Of a stretch of 64,000 nucleotides of DNA, positions 1-7,757 are shown piece by piece; position 1 is the stretch's first letter; the number at the start of each line of letters is the position of its first letter. Below the pieces are notes generated by a model. The model was not told the DNA's origin, did no database searches, and was given only the letters and a program-made list of their open reading frames with translations. The stretch comes from a virus: the IMG/VR virus record IMGVR_UViG_3300034117_001582, positions 1 to 64,000 of that record. One strand, written 5' to 3'. The position numbers and the translations under genes are program-made.

Positions 1-236
1 TTAGCCCGATGTCCGTTCAAAACAGCGGAAGTTATTTTATATTCATTATCAAGAATGAATGTTAGTTTTTCTTGGTTTGTTAATTCATATGGAACCACCT
101 CCATTCTAATAAACTCTCGGATCATATTTTTTATTTTATCAATTTGACCTGTTGGGTTTTTTTTTGAATTGTGGTCCATCACCGAAGTTTGATATATCGT
201 CCTACTTAAATTCATTATTTTATCATCAAATCCCAT
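1..236 (-). CDS. Hypothetical protein, 3' end outside the window
   Basis: A start codon at 236 opens a frame that runs without a stop off the left edge (78 codons visible). The product is not recognised. Its residues NPTGQIDKIKNMI resemble the opening of the next gene upstream (NPTGKKLEKIIF), so the two neighbours may be distant paralogues or share a short domain. It starts one base after the stop of that gene, suggesting co-transcription. Confidence 0.6.
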   Translation of the reverse strand, partial: MGFDDKIMNLSRTIYQTSVMDHNSKKNPTGQIDKIKNMIREFIRMEVVPYELTNQEKLTFILDNEYKITSAVLNGHRA

Positions 237-237
237 C

Positions 238-1188
238 TTAACTTATTTTTTCACCGATTCTAATTATACCTTCAACTCTTGCAATATTGTTTGAACAATC
301 ATCATGAGTTTCTTTTACACCATTTTGGATGATATCTTCAACACCATTAAGATTGTCGTAATCAACAGCACCCAAGTTCTTTACACCATTTTGGATAATG
401 TTATTAACCCTTTCATCACCATCTAACCAATCACCATCTTCGGTATGTTTAACACCATTTTGAACTATATTATCAACTCTACCATTACGTTTCCCACACA
501 TACTTTTGGTTTCTTTCACACCATTTTGAATGATATCTTCAAGTTCTATCAAATCATTCACACTCGTTTGGAAGGTATATTTAACCCCATTTTGAATAAT
601 GTCATCAACCCCAAGTTTAGTTCGCCGTAGTGTACTATAAGTTTCCTTCACTCCAGTTTTAATGGTGTCTTCAACTATTTCATTAATTGCAAAATGAGAA
701 GCCTTGGTGTCCTTCACCCCATTTTGAATGGTGTCTTCAACGCTGAGTAACTCCTTATATAATACACTAGAAATATCTTTCACCCCATTTTGAATGGTGT
801 CTTCAACGCTTTCCGATTCGGACAAATTATTATCCTGGGTGTGTTTCACCCCATTTTGAATGGTGTCTTCAACATATTGGTCTTGATCGAAAAATGGGTC
901 AAAAGCCTCTTCAACCTTTGGTATTCCCAAAAATCTTGACTCAAACCATTTTTGAATGAGGTCTTTATCTTCAACACAATCCAAACCAATTAACTCCATC
1001 TCATCTTTAAAGAAGTTATAGTTATACCATAGAGTTTGGTCCTTTGTAAATTCAATAACCCATTTATTCTCATTGGTAAAGATAGCCCATAGACTGCCAT
1101 TGTGATTATATCTATCAACCCCTTGACTTGCATCGTCAAACAATTTAAAGATAATTTTTTCTAATTTTTTTCCTGTTGGGTTTCTCAT
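238..1188 (-). CDS. Repeat protein with nine 22-residue units
   Basis: 316 residues. The first ~100 residues form a non-repetitive domain of unknown function. The rest is a head-to-tail array of nine full units plus a degenerate tenth. Each unit has a conserved block close to VEDTIQNGVK and about 12 variable residues; one unit has one extra residue. No signal peptide or membrane segment is visible. At DNA level the blocks of the three units coding-nearest the array start are almost identical while the segments between them are unrelated, so the array seems to have grown by duplication with rapid change or exchange of the variable halves. I do not know a family with this block. Binding or scaffold roles are possible but unproven. 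Confidence 0.85.
   Translation of the reverse strand: MRNPTGKKLEKIIFKLFDDASQGVDRYNHNGSLWAIFTNENKWVIEFTKDQTLWYNYNFFKDEMELIGLDCVEDKDLIQKWFESRFLGIPKVEEAFDPFFDQDQYVEDTIQNGVKHTQDNNLSESESVEDTIQNGVKDISSVLYKELLSVEDTIQNGVKDTKASHFAINEIVEDTIKTGVKETYSTLRRTKLGVDDIIQNGVKYTFQTSVNDLIELEDIIQNGVKETKSMCGKRNGRVDNIVQNGVKHTEDGDWLDGDERVNNIIQNGVKNLGAVDYDNLNGVEDIIQNGVKETHDDCSNNIARVEGIIRIGEKIS
313..873 (-). repeat. Coding tandem array, 66-bp period
   Basis: Conserved 30-bp blocks begin at about 313, 379, 445, 514, 580, 646, 712, 778 and 844, separated by 36-bp (once 39-bp) variable segments. All spacings are multiples of three and the array is inside an open reading frame, so this is a protein repeat even though its block and spacer sizes resemble a CRISPR array. 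Confidence 0.9.
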
Positions 1189-1204
1189 TCTACTGATGTT
1201 TGTT

Positions 1205-1417
1205 TTATTGTTCTTGTCGTTTAGGCGATTCGTTGTTTGGGATAAAGTTCACAGTTAATGTGACTATCTGTGTATCTTCTTGCTCAACCCATTCTACTGA
1301 GTCAACACTTACTAAATTAATACCCATTAGGTTTGGAAATACATCCAATGGAATTGGGCAGTAAGTATCATTCATTACCGCATCTTCAATTGTTACTTTT
1401 TTTGTTGTTGTTTTCAT
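1205..1417 (-). CDS. Small hypothetical protein
   Basis: 70 residues, mixed charge, no membrane segment and no recognised motif. It has its own host-type promoter just upstream (1449-1480) with a leader of about 25 nt, and lies 17 nt before the repeat protein gene, which may be read from the same transcript. Confidence 0.6.
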   Translation of the reverse strand: MKTTTKKVTIEDAVMNDTYCPIPLDVFPNLMGINLVSVDSVEWVEQEDTQIVTLTVNFIPNNESPKRQEQ

Positions 1418-1448
1418 TTTTATTTGTTTTTAATTTTTATTTATATAA

Positions 1449-1480
1449 CAAATATAAGATTCTTTTGAAGTTTAGACAAT
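1449..1480 (-). promoter_or_regulatory. Bacteroidota-type promoter
   Basis: Read on the minus strand: an ATTG box at 1477-1480, a 20-nt spacer, and the -7 box TATATTTG at 1449-1456. This matches the known Bacteroidota primary-sigma consensus TTTG-N19/20-TAnnTTTG except for one base in the upstream box. Confidence 0.6.
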
Positions 1481-1520
1481 CGGTGTTTATCCCTATTTTT
1501 TATTTTGTCCTTATTATATT

Positions 1521-1769
1521 TTACAACATATACATATCATCACACCATATTGGTGTTTTCTCACCAACATAACTACCTCTTACATTAAAATCAAAATATT
1601 CAATTGCGTCATTCATATCCATACCCCCTACTATTAATATTTCAACACAACGGGTTACAGAATAGATTAACCTCATCGTTCCGGTATCAATACCAATTAC
1701 CGCATCATCAAAACCATCGGCTTTAAGAATCTCTTCATCTTGGAAATATTCAACAATTCCTTCTAACAT
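1521..1769 (-). CDS. Conserved phage protein of unknown function
   Basis: 82 residues, acidic. The pattern DDAVIGI...EYFDFNVRGSYVGEKTP is one I associate with a small soluble protein found in many phages and some bacteria, with no assigned function. Twelve bases separate it from the HAD-like gene upstream, so the two are probably co-transcribed. Confidence 0.65.
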   Translation of the reverse strand: MLEGIVEYFQDEEILKADGFDDAVIGIDTGTMRLIYSVTRCVEILIVGGMDMNDAIEYFDFNVRGSYVGEKTPIWCDDMYML

Positions 1770-1780
1770 AATTTAAATTA

Positions 1781-2143
1781 TTATTCAAATATTTGAATCT
1801 TGGCATCCACTTCTTTAAGTTCAGTCCAATTGCCAAGATATGTGACCGCCCTTACTTTTCTATTATCAATCCAAACGTATTCTTGGTCGTCTTGGATTCT
1901 TGGTTTGTCCATCACCAATCCGTGATATTTAAACCCATATCTATTTAACCATTCTTCCGTAACCAACCGGTCTTTGGATTCTCTTGCAGTAAAAAATGTT
2001 ATAACATTTCCTTCGTCGTACCATTTGTTAATAACCTTTAACGCTTCAGGATAAACTTCAGCCGTTTGATATAAATGTGAGTCTTCATTTTTAATGTCCT
2101 CACAAATTGTCCCGTCAATATCAATTAAAAATACTCTACCCAT
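1781..2143 (-). CDS. HAD-superfamily phosphatase-like protein
   Basis: 120 residues. Motif I of the HAD superfamily is clear near the N-terminus (FLIDIDGTI, nucleophile Asp at ~8 and acid/base Asp at ~10), followed by the TFFTARES segment (motif II region) and a C-terminal WIDNR (motif IV region). The protein is short, like the small cap-less phage and bacterial HAD enzymes that dephosphorylate nucleotides or polynucleotide ends. The substrate cannot be read from the sequence; nucleotide salvage or nucleic-acid end repair are the most likely roles. Confidence 0.75.
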   Translation of the reverse strand: MGRVFLIDIDGTICEDIKNEDSHLYQTAEVYPEALKVINKWYDEGNVITFFTARESKDRLVTEEWLNRYGFKYHGLVMDKPRIQDDQEYVWIDNRKVRAVTYLGNWTELKEVDAKIQIFE

Positions 2144-2176
2144 TATTCTACACTTACCCTGTTTAAATTGTATTTT

Positions 2177-2425
2177 TTATAATTGTGGTTCAACATATTG
2201 TATTCTAGCAGAGAACTCTTTAACAATCATATCTTGTGATTTACTAAATCTTCCACTGGTTATTAAATCAAAAACGACTTCCATACCATCATTAATAAAT
2301 GGTTTAGTTTTATTTTTTTCATGCCATTTTTTACTGTCATCACACAAACCATAATGTATTACTTCATGTCCCTTATCATAACGAACAACCCATTCGTCAT
2401 TTAATTTAACTAATTGTCCTGTCAT
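2177..2425 (-). CDS. Small hypothetical protein
   Basis: 82 residues, soluble, no recognised family. Its start overlaps the stop of the upstream gene in an ATGA arrangement (2422-2425), a sign of translational coupling. Confidence 0.6.
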   Translation of the reverse strand: MTGQLVKLNDEWVVRYDKGHEVIHYGLCDDSKKWHEKNKTKPFINDGMEVVFDLITSGRFSKSQDMIVKEFSARIQYVEPQL

Positions 2426-2664
2426 TGTCCAACATTTTCATTTAATAACTCTTCTTGTTTATTTTTTAATTTAGACTCTAACGGACTAATTAAATTGTAA
2501 AAATGTTCTCTCCAATATTTTTCAATGCGTTTTGTTTTGAGTTGATTATCAAAATTACTAACTAACCTTTCAGCGGTTGTTGTTTGTTCATATGTCTCAC
2601 AAGAGTCAATTACTTTTTCAATCCATTTTGATACGTCCCCGTAGTGTTCACTTCTTTTTTCCAT
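2422..2664 (-). CDS. Small hypothetical protein
   Basis: 80 residues, highly charged and probably mostly helical (ends in KLKNKQEELLNENVGQ). Overlaps the next gene by four bases. No function recognised. Confidence 0.6.
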   Translation of the reverse strand: MEKRSEHYGDVSKWIEKVIDSCETYEQTTTAERLVSNFDNQLKTKRIEKYWREHFYNLISPLESKLKNKQEELLNENVGQ

Positions 2665-2687
2665 GTTTTTTTATTTATAGTTATATT

Positions 2688-3266
2688 TTAATCCCACCAA
2701 TGTCTTATCCTTTCTTTCAAGATTCTATGTAATAAATCGTGTGCCTTTTCTTCGTTATGTCTTGCCACCCAAAAACATAAATCTTTTTTATTGAGGTCAG
2801 GTTTTTCTTTCAACACTTTACGAACACTTGATTGGTATTTTTTTATGTATTCATCGTAATTTTCAGAAATTACATCTTGTTCCATTGTGTAGTATTCATC
2901 ATCCCCCTCAATTGGTTCAAATCTAAATTTTGATTCAGAGTAATCAAGATATTCAACACCATAAAAATCCTCATTAACTCTCTCAATCAAATTAAGGACT
3001 ATCGTCATATCACGATTATCACGGTTAATATCGGTATGTCTATTTGCGTTGATAAGTTCTTTTCTTTGGAACTCTATTTTCTTTTGTAAGACATTATAGA
3101 TGTGCCATTGATCCCAATCTCTGTCGTGATACATAGTTGGCATCCATCTGATAATGTTTTTTATACCGTCAATTAAATATCTTATTCTCCAATGTAGTTT
3201 ACCGTATAATGTATTTCTATCCCAAGCGGTATCTTTAGGTATAGGTAATTGTTTGTATGTTTTCAT
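2688..3266 (-). CDS. Hypothetical protein, 192 aa
   Basis: 192 residues, rich in Trp, Tyr and Arg. The pattern GKLHWRIRYLIDGIKNIIRWMPTM gives an amphipathic N-terminal segment; the C-terminus is basic (RIRHWWD). No family recognised. It overlaps the lipoprotein gene upstream by four bases (ATGA). Confidence 0.6.
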   Translation of the reverse strand: MKTYKQLPIPKDTAWDRNTLYGKLHWRIRYLIDGIKNIIRWMPTMYHDRDWDQWHIYNVLQKKIEFQRKELINANRHTDINRDNRDMTIVLNLIERVNEDFYGVEYLDYSESKFRFEPIEGDDEYYTMEQDVISENYDEYIKKYQSSVRKVLKEKPDLNKKDLCFWVARHNEEKAHDLLHRILKERIRHWWD

Positions 3267-3493
3267 TTTAAACTATCTATTGTGTATGGTGGATAAATTC
3301 TTACTTCACTCCCATCACTATTAAAGTAATACGCAGTGTCCCCATCAAACCCAAGTGTGTCGGTATACCATACAGCATCGTGCATTGGATTTGGACCAGA
3401 AGTCATCATATAAACTTTACCGGTGACTTTGTACTTGTATTGATTCCCAACACAAGAAGTTAATAATAAGCTAATCAATAATAATTTTTTCAT
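3263..3493 (-). CDS. Small lipoprotein
   Basis: 76 residues. The N-terminus is a lipoprotein signal (basic MKK, hydrophobic core, lipobox LLTSC with Cys at ~14), so the mature protein should be lipid-anchored. Small phage lipoproteins often act in superinfection exclusion or as outer spanins; nothing in the remaining 60 residues decides between these. Linked by four-base overlaps to both neighbours. Confidence 0.7.
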   Translation of the reverse strand: MKKLLLISLLLTSCVGNQYKYKVTGKVYMMTSGPNPMHDAVWYTDTLGFDGDTAYYFNSDGSEVRIYPPYTIDSLK

Positions 3494-3663
3494 TTTCCGT
3501 CGTTTTGTATTTCGTATAACATATCTTGCATCATTTTATTTTCCTGTTTTAACATCTCACAATTTTTGTGTTCTTTCAAAATTGAGTAGGACATTATAGA
3601 TCCTATTACGCACCCAATAATAATCCCTATTATTGCTGCAATTCTATTTTCATTCATTTTCAT
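3490..3663 (-). CDS. Small single-pass membrane protein, 57 aa
   Basis: 57 residues: a short polar start, a hydrophobic segment (AAIIGIIIGCVIGSIMSYSI) and a polar, probably coiled-coil tail. Both ends overlap neighbours by ATGA junctions, which supports it as a real gene. Together with the lipoprotein downstream it forms a membrane-protein plus lipoprotein pair, an arrangement seen in two-component spanins, but the chains are short. Confidence 0.65.
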   Translation of the reverse strand: MKMNENRIAAIIGIIIGCVIGSIMSYSILKEHKNCEMLKQENKMMQDMLYEIQNDGK

Positions 3664-3953
3664 AATATTTCTCTTTTTACCATTTCTTCTTTATAAAGAT
3701 TAAACATCTTATCTTTTTTATTGTATCGGTACCTATGAAAAAGATATAAACACCAACATATAACTTGAATCAAATACCAAAAAAAATTTACACCAAGAAT
3801 TTCCAACCAACCAAGTAAGTTATATATAAATAAAAATAAACCAATAATCAATTGTGCTGAATTTTCTCTACCCATATAATCTAAGGTACCAATTAACTTA
3901 ATACCCAATTCATCATCAGTTAAATCCTCTAAATTATTTTTCACTGGTCTCAC
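3660..3953 (-). CDS. Membrane protein, two TM segments
   Basis: 97 residues. A soluble N-terminal ~35 residues is followed by two long hydrophobic stretches rich in Leu, Ile, Phe and Trp, then a basic tail (YRYNKKDK). Probably an inner-membrane hairpin protein. No function recognised. Overlaps neighbours at both ends. Confidence 0.65.
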   Translation of the reverse strand: MRPVKNNLEDLTDDELGIKLIGTLDYMGRENSAQLIIGLFLFIYNLLGWLEILGVNFFWYLIQVICWCLYLFHRYRYNKKDKMFNLYKEEMVKREIL

Positions 3954-4365
3954 GCGTTATTTTATCCAAAATTGTATTTAATGTGTTTTGAATGTTTGAT
4001 TTAATTTCAGTTTCATATTCAATTCTTTCGTTTTCTACTTTGTCGTTAAACGATTTGATGATTCTTGAAGCATCATTGTTATTAAGGTGTATTACATAAT
4101 GATAAATGTGATTTGTAATTTCAAGTTTATTATAATCAATAATTATAAATAACCCTAAAGTCTTGTTAACAATATATCTTTTTTGTGAAAGTGGCGCGAT
4201 TGTAAATTTAGAACCTTCATGGTGTATTAATTTACGACAAATACCCATAGCCTTTTTTTCGTATCCATTATCTTCTGTATAGGTTTTAATCATATCATGA
4301 TTTCTAAACCAAATTTTTAATTTTACTCGCATACGTAGAAACATACGTCTGAATAATTTCTTCAT
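3934..4365 (-). CDS. Hypothetical basic protein, 143 aa
   Basis: 143 residues with a strongly basic start (KKLFRRMFLRMRVKLKIW) that could bind membrane or nucleic acid. The rest is soluble, with alternating charged helices. No family recognised. Overlaps the following membrane-protein gene by 20 bp. Confidence 0.55.
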   Translation of the reverse strand: MKKLFRRMFLRMRVKLKIWFRNHDMIKTYTEDNGYEKKAMGICRKLIHHEGSKFTIAPLSQKRYIVNKTLGLFIIIDYNKLEITNHIYHYVIHLNNNDASRIIKSFNDKVENERIEYETEIKSNIQNTLNTILDKITRETSEK

Positions 4366-4422
4366 AGTTTTATTTTTATATTTAATGTAAAAGTATGAAG
4401 TTTAAACTAATAAAACAAATGG

Positions 4423-5076
4423 TTATTTAAATTTTTTGATTTTTTCTTTTAACCTCATGTCGTTAGCATGTCCCATCCACATTTTTTTAACAATCGGCCA
4501 CTCATCGTCAGGATTATCAAATTTCATTTGGTTTTCTTTAAACCACTCCTCCATGGCATCGGATAAGGATATTTTTTTTGTTTTTGCCCTCTTAATGAGA
4601 CCTCTAACATAAGCAGGTATTTCTTCGTTAGATGTTAAGTATTTAAAGTTGTCCTCACCATCTTCTCGGTCATAACTATATATAATTGACATATCTTCAA
4701 AATTTTGTTGTTCAATATGTTCTAATTCATGTTCAATCGTTTCTTTAACCTCAGCAACCAAATCATTCATATGTTTAGGAAAATCTTTAGGTCTATAGGT
4801 TATTTCAATATCTAATGATTGCATATCACTACCAGCATCAATAGAGAATGGGTGATTAAAGTCATTATCTTTAATAAACGAACAACTCATATCAAAATTA
4901 GCATAGTCCTCACCTCTATCGAATTGTATCCCTTCCACAACAAAGTCTTCGTCTTTTTTAAATTGCACTATTACAAGTCTAGATAATTTTAAAGATATCT
5001 CATCAGACTTACGTTCATTAATTAGGTTATTTTTTAACCTATCTACAATTTTTTCTATAATTAAATTTTTTAACAT
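4423..5076 (-). CDS. HExxH metallopeptidase-like protein, tag-like N-terminus
   Basis: 217 residues from the start chosen at 5076; a longer frame to 5142 would run into the divergent gene and begins with an unrelated hydrophobic stretch. HELEH at residues 116-120 fits the zinc-binding HExxH motif, preceded by a helical EVKETIE, so a zincin-type fold is likely; a third ligand is not obvious. The start MLKNLIIEKIVDRLKNNLIN followed by E resembles the (L/I/V)-x-E tag seen on many proteins here. A TATTTAT box lies 4 nt before the ATG. A packaged or delivered protease is possible; activity is unproven. Confidence 0.6.
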   Translation of the reverse strand: MLKNLIIEKIVDRLKNNLINERKSDEISLKLSRLVIVQFKKDEDFVVEGIQFDRGEDYANFDMSCSFIKDNDFNHPFSIDAGSDMQSLDIEITYRPKDFPKHMNDLVAEVKETIEHELEHIEQQNFEDMSIIYSYDREDGEDNFKYLTSNEEIPAYVRGLIKRAKTKKISLSDAMEEWFKENQMKFDNPDDEWPIVKKMWMGHANDMRLKEKIKKFK

Positions 5077-5107
5077 AATAATAAATATCAATTTAAATAA
5101 AAGTAGT

Positions 5108-5115
5108 ATATTTGT
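5108..5115 (+). promoter_or_regulatory. -7 box TATATTTG for the CAP-domain gene
   Basis: A host-type -7 box lies 16 nt before the ATG at 5132. The upstream TTTG box is weak, so this is a tentative promoter. Confidence 0.4.
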
Positions 5116-5131
5116 AAGAAATAAAAACCCT

Positions 5132-5704
5132 ATGAAACACATTTTATCTTTATTATCATCTCTATTAGTATCAATTTGTTTATCACAACAATTAGATTAC
5201 ACATATTTTAATACTGAAAAAATGGATAAAGCAATGTTAAAAGAGTTTAACGAATATCGCAGTTCTTTAAATTTGGATACTTTGGCATATTCTGATGAAT
5301 TATTTAAAACCTTTTCAAAACCCAATTGTGTTGAAGTAACAAAGTCTTTATCTTTTTACCATCCAGATATTAGAAACACATGGTTCAATACCGATTTAAA
5401 ATTTCGTATCGCAAAAGAATCTTCAGTTAAAATTGGTGGTAAAATTATATCACATAGTGATGGTACTTACTGGATGGATACCTATGAAAACGCATTTAGA
5501 ACTACAAGAAGATTTAATACCTATGAAGAATTGGCAGAATATGCAATTTATACTTGGTCTATTTCAGATAAAGGTCACCGTGAAGTGCAAATGATGTCTT
5601 ATTTATCTATGGGATTACCAGGTATGTTTTCTTGTCACTCAGAATTAGGCACAAATGGTTATGTTTATATCTATATTAATTTTGTGAAATTACACAGAAT
5701 GTGA
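5132..5704 (+). CDS. Secreted CAP (SCP/PR-1)-domain protein
   Basis: 190 residues on the plus strand, against the direction of its neighbours. It has a classical signal peptide ending near SICLSQ. The mature part carries the marks of a CAP domain: LKEFNEYRSSLNLDTLAYSD, a conserved His (IISH), an ENAF segment, and WSISDKGHREVQMM, matching the Trp-Ser-x-x-His-Arg-x-x-Met signature. CAP proteins are extracellular, often lipid-binding or protease-like. A secreted host-like protein with its own promoter in a phage suggests a moron gene that changes the host surface or medium; that role is inference. Confidence 0.75.
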   Translation: MKHILSLLSSLLVSICLSQQLDYTYFNTEKMDKAMLKEFNEYRSSLNLDTLAYSDELFKTFSKPNCVEVTKSLSFYHPDIRNTWFNTDLKFRIAKESSVKIGGKIISHSDGTYWMDTYENAFRTTRRFNTYEELAEYAIYTWSISDKGHREVQMMSYLSMGLPGMFSCHSELGTNGYVYIYINFVKLHRM

Positions 5705-6316
5705 TTAACATTCAAGGTGTGTCATAAGAACACCACCCAATGAGGTGGCATGAACTTGAAGATGATTAATTGATTCCATATCCAATTTTTTCTTACGTTT
5801 TGTATACTCTAAACCTAAAGTACCAATGAACTTATCGTCAATTGTCTTAATGGCAAATAAATATCCGGATTTACAATTGGTGTCCTCAGCAATATACTTT
5901 AAACCAAATGTTGCAATTGAATCATCTTTATAATCAGGAATCTCAATAATATCATTAGTTAACAGTTCATTGATTGATTTTGAAAATAAATTAACAGGGA
6001 TGTTGTGAAAATTACTTTGTACAGATGACACCCCATGATTAACCGTTTCATACATGATTGAAAACTTAGCCATTGATTTACCTGTTGGGTAGAAATTCCC
6101 TCCGTTATGAAATTGTGTTATCCACACTCTATCAGCATCAAACTCATCTTTAATGTGTTCTATTTTTGCGGTAACCAATTCACTAACCCTAAGTGTTTCT
6201 TTAACCATATCAGGTTTAACTTTTCTCTTATCCAACAAATGTTTTAAATATAAAACCCCTATTGGGCCGATAACCCCCGATATAAATGCAATTATAATCC
6301 CCGAAACATTTTCCAT
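5705..6316 (-). CDS. Membrane-anchored GAF-like sensor protein
   Basis: 203 residues. One N-terminal TM helix (~5-25) is followed by a linker helix and a domain with DRVWITQFHNGGNFYPTGKS and GTLGLEYTKRKKKL, which resembles GAF/PAS-type sensor folds. A TATTTAT box lies 7 nt before the start. Its 3' end abuts the stop of the CAP gene (convergent). Ligand and output are unknown; no catalytic domain is attached. Confidence 0.55.
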   Translation of the reverse strand: MENVSGIIIAFISGVIGPIGVLYLKHLLDKRKVKPDMVKETLRVSELVTAKIEHIKDEFDADRVWITQFHNGGNFYPTGKSMAKFSIMYETVNHGVSSVQSNFHNIPVNLFSKSINELLTNDIIEIPDYKDDSIATFGLKYIAEDTNCKSGYLFAIKTIDDKFIGTLGLEYTKRKKKLDMESINHLQVHATSLGGVLMTHLEC

Positions 6317-6343
6317 ATTAGTAATAAATATAATTGATAATAA

Positions 6344-6371
6344 AAAAACCTACCAAAAAGGGTAGGTTTTT
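6344..6371 (-). terminator. Rho-independent terminator
   Basis: A stem of AAAACCTACC with GGTAGGTTTT and a short loop, followed on the minus strand by a T-run. It ends the holin-candidate transcript and could also work on the plus strand. Confidence 0.8.
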
Positions 6372-6387
6372 AGTAAAAATAATTTGG

Positions 6388-6561
6388 TTATTTTTCTTTT
6401 TTATTGATTATTGACCAAATAGCCCCTGTTAGTGTCATTGCACCACCAATAATTTCTGTAATTGCCGCTTCATCAACAAGTCCTTTCATCACAACGATAC
6501 CACCAACGAATGTCAATGCATGTCTGATAATACCCATAATTTGTTCTTTTGTTAACTTCAT
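6388..6561 (-). CDS. Putative holin, 57 aa
   Basis: 57 residues (MKLTKEQIMGIIRHALTFVG...). Two hydrophobic segments flank a short acidic turn (KGLVDEAA), and the tail is basic (NKKEK). This is the layout of small phage holins, and it lies beside the endolysin gene, though divergently oriented. A TATTTAT box is upstream. Holin function follows from size, topology and context only. Confidence 0.6.
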   Translation of the reverse strand: MKLTKEQIMGIIRHALTFVGGIVVMKGLVDEAAITEIIGGAMTLTGAIWSIINKKEK

Positions 6562-6650
6562 TTTTAAGTTTTTAAAAGTTTATTTATTAATAAATATATC
6601 CAAATATTGAAATCGCAACTTTTGATATATTTATTGTAAACCTATAAATT

Positions 6651-7487
6651 ATGTTATTAAAAAATGGATCAAAAGGAGATGATGTAAAAAAACTCCAAGA
6701 AAAACTAGGTGTCGAAGCAATTGGAACGTTCGGACCTAAAACAGAAGCAGCTGTTAAAGCATGGCAAAAAGCAAATGGATTAAAGGATGATGGTGTCGTT
6801 GGTGATACTACTTGGTCTAAATTATTTGGTGTGTCAGCACCTGTGGCAACAGTAGTTAAAGAAGATGTGGTTATTCCTTCAGGAGGACCATTAAACCTTG
6901 AGAAGTTAAAAGGACACATTCCTGACTCAGTTATTGCACAAATTCCTGAAACCGCTAAAAAATTCAATATCACAAATAACTTGAGATTGGCTCACTTCCT
7001 TTCACAATGTGGTCATGAATCAGGTGGTTTTAAGGCAGTTTCAGAGAATTTAAACTACTCTGCGGACGGTTTAAAGAAAATCTTTGGTAAATACTTCCCA
7101 GGGAACTTAAATGAGTCGTACGCTCGTCAACCTGAAAAGATTGCCGCTCGTGTTTACGCATCAAGAATGGGTAATGGTGATGAAACATCAAAAGAAGGAT
7201 TTAAATTCAGAGGTCGTGGTTATATCCAATTAACAGGAAAAGCAAACTACACAAACTTTACCAAATTTATTGGTGAGGATTGTATTGCAAATCCTGATTT
7301 GGTTGCAACAAAATATCCTTTGGCTTCTGCAGCATTCTTCTTTGACTCAAACAAGTTGTGGTCAATATGTGATAAAGGAGCTGATGATGCTACGGTAACA
7401 GCAGTAACAAAACGAGTAAATGGTGGTACCATTGGCTTACCTGACAGAATCAAACATTTTAAAGAATATTATAATTTATTAAAATAA
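6651..7487 (+). CDS. Endolysin: PG-binding domain plus GH19-type muramidase/chitinase
   Basis: 278 residues. Residues 1-60 are a peptidoglycan-binding domain (NGSKGDDVKKLQEKLG...GTFGPKTEAAVKAWQ...GDTTWSKL). After a linker, residues ~85-278 are a GH19-like lysozyme/chitinase domain with LAHFLSQCGHESGGF (catalytic Glu ~123), RGRGYIQLTG and a C-terminal TKRVNGG. It cleaves cell-wall glycan for lysis. No signal peptide, so it needs a holin. A TATTTAT box lies 28 nt before the ATG, consistent with late expression. One of few plus-strand genes. Confidence 0.92.
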   Translation: MLLKNGSKGDDVKKLQEKLGVEAIGTFGPKTEAAVKAWQKANGLKDDGVVGDTTWSKLFGVSAPVATVVKEDVVIPSGGPLNLEKLKGHIPDSVIAQIPETAKKFNITNNLRLAHFLSQCGHESGGFKAVSENLNYSADGLKKIFGKYFPGNLNESYARQPEKIAARVYASRMGNGDETSKEGFKFRGRGYIQLTGKANYTNFTKFIGEDCIANPDLVATKYPLASAAFFFDSNKLWSICDKGADDATVTAVTKRVNGGTIGLPDRIKHFKEYYNLLK

Positions 7488-7488
7488 A

Positions 7489-7581
7489 TTATTTCTTTTC
7501 TTTATATGTCATTGCCAAATAAATCACATAAAGGAACAAACAGGTTGGAAATAAAATTGATAACGTTTCAGCTAAGTTCAT
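7489..7581 (-). CDS. Very small membrane protein, 30 aa
   Basis: MNLAETLSILFPTCLFLYVI and ten more residues: one hydrophobic helix and a basic tail. Its end nearly touches the endolysin stop. It could assist lysis; too short for certainty. Confidence 0.4.
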   Translation of the reverse strand: MNLAETLSILFPTCLFLYVIYLAMTYKEKK

Positions 7582-7618
7582 AGTGGGGGTTTATTAATAT
7601 ATACGTAAAAAAACAAAC

Positions 7619-7657
7619 AAAGTGGGTGTTAGTCCATAGTAGATTACCATCCGCTTT
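7619..7657 (+). terminator. Long stem-loop after the endolysin
   Basis: A 16-bp stem with three G-T wobbles and one mismatch closes a 7-nt loop; the plus strand then reads TGTTTATTTT. Position and shape fit a terminator for the endolysin transcript, though the stem is unusually long for the phage. Confidence 0.55.
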
Positions 7658-7677
7658 GTTTATTTTAGCATTCATGG

Positions 7678-7751
7678 TGGTCCATCCTGGACTCGAACCA
7701 GGGACTTCAACATTATGAGTGTCGCACTCTAACCAACTGAGTTAAAAGACC
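7678..7751 (-). tRNA. tRNA-Met (CAT) or Ile2
   Basis: Cloverleaf folds with D-arm ACTC/GAGT, anticodon loop CTCATAA, and T-loop TTCGAGT; the acceptor has a T-T mismatch. Anticodon CAT could be elongator Met, or Ile if the first base is modified to lysidine. Confidence 0.85.
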
Positions 7752-7757
7752 AAAAAA

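Noticed and set aside
313-873. CRISPR array
   Set aside because: Repeat plus spacer lengths fit, but every unit is a multiple of three, the frame is open throughout and encodes a regular peptide repeat; no cas genes are near.
238-1188. Diversity-generating retroelement target
   Set aside because: Variable segments resemble a diversified gene, but no reverse transcriptase or template repeat is in the window.
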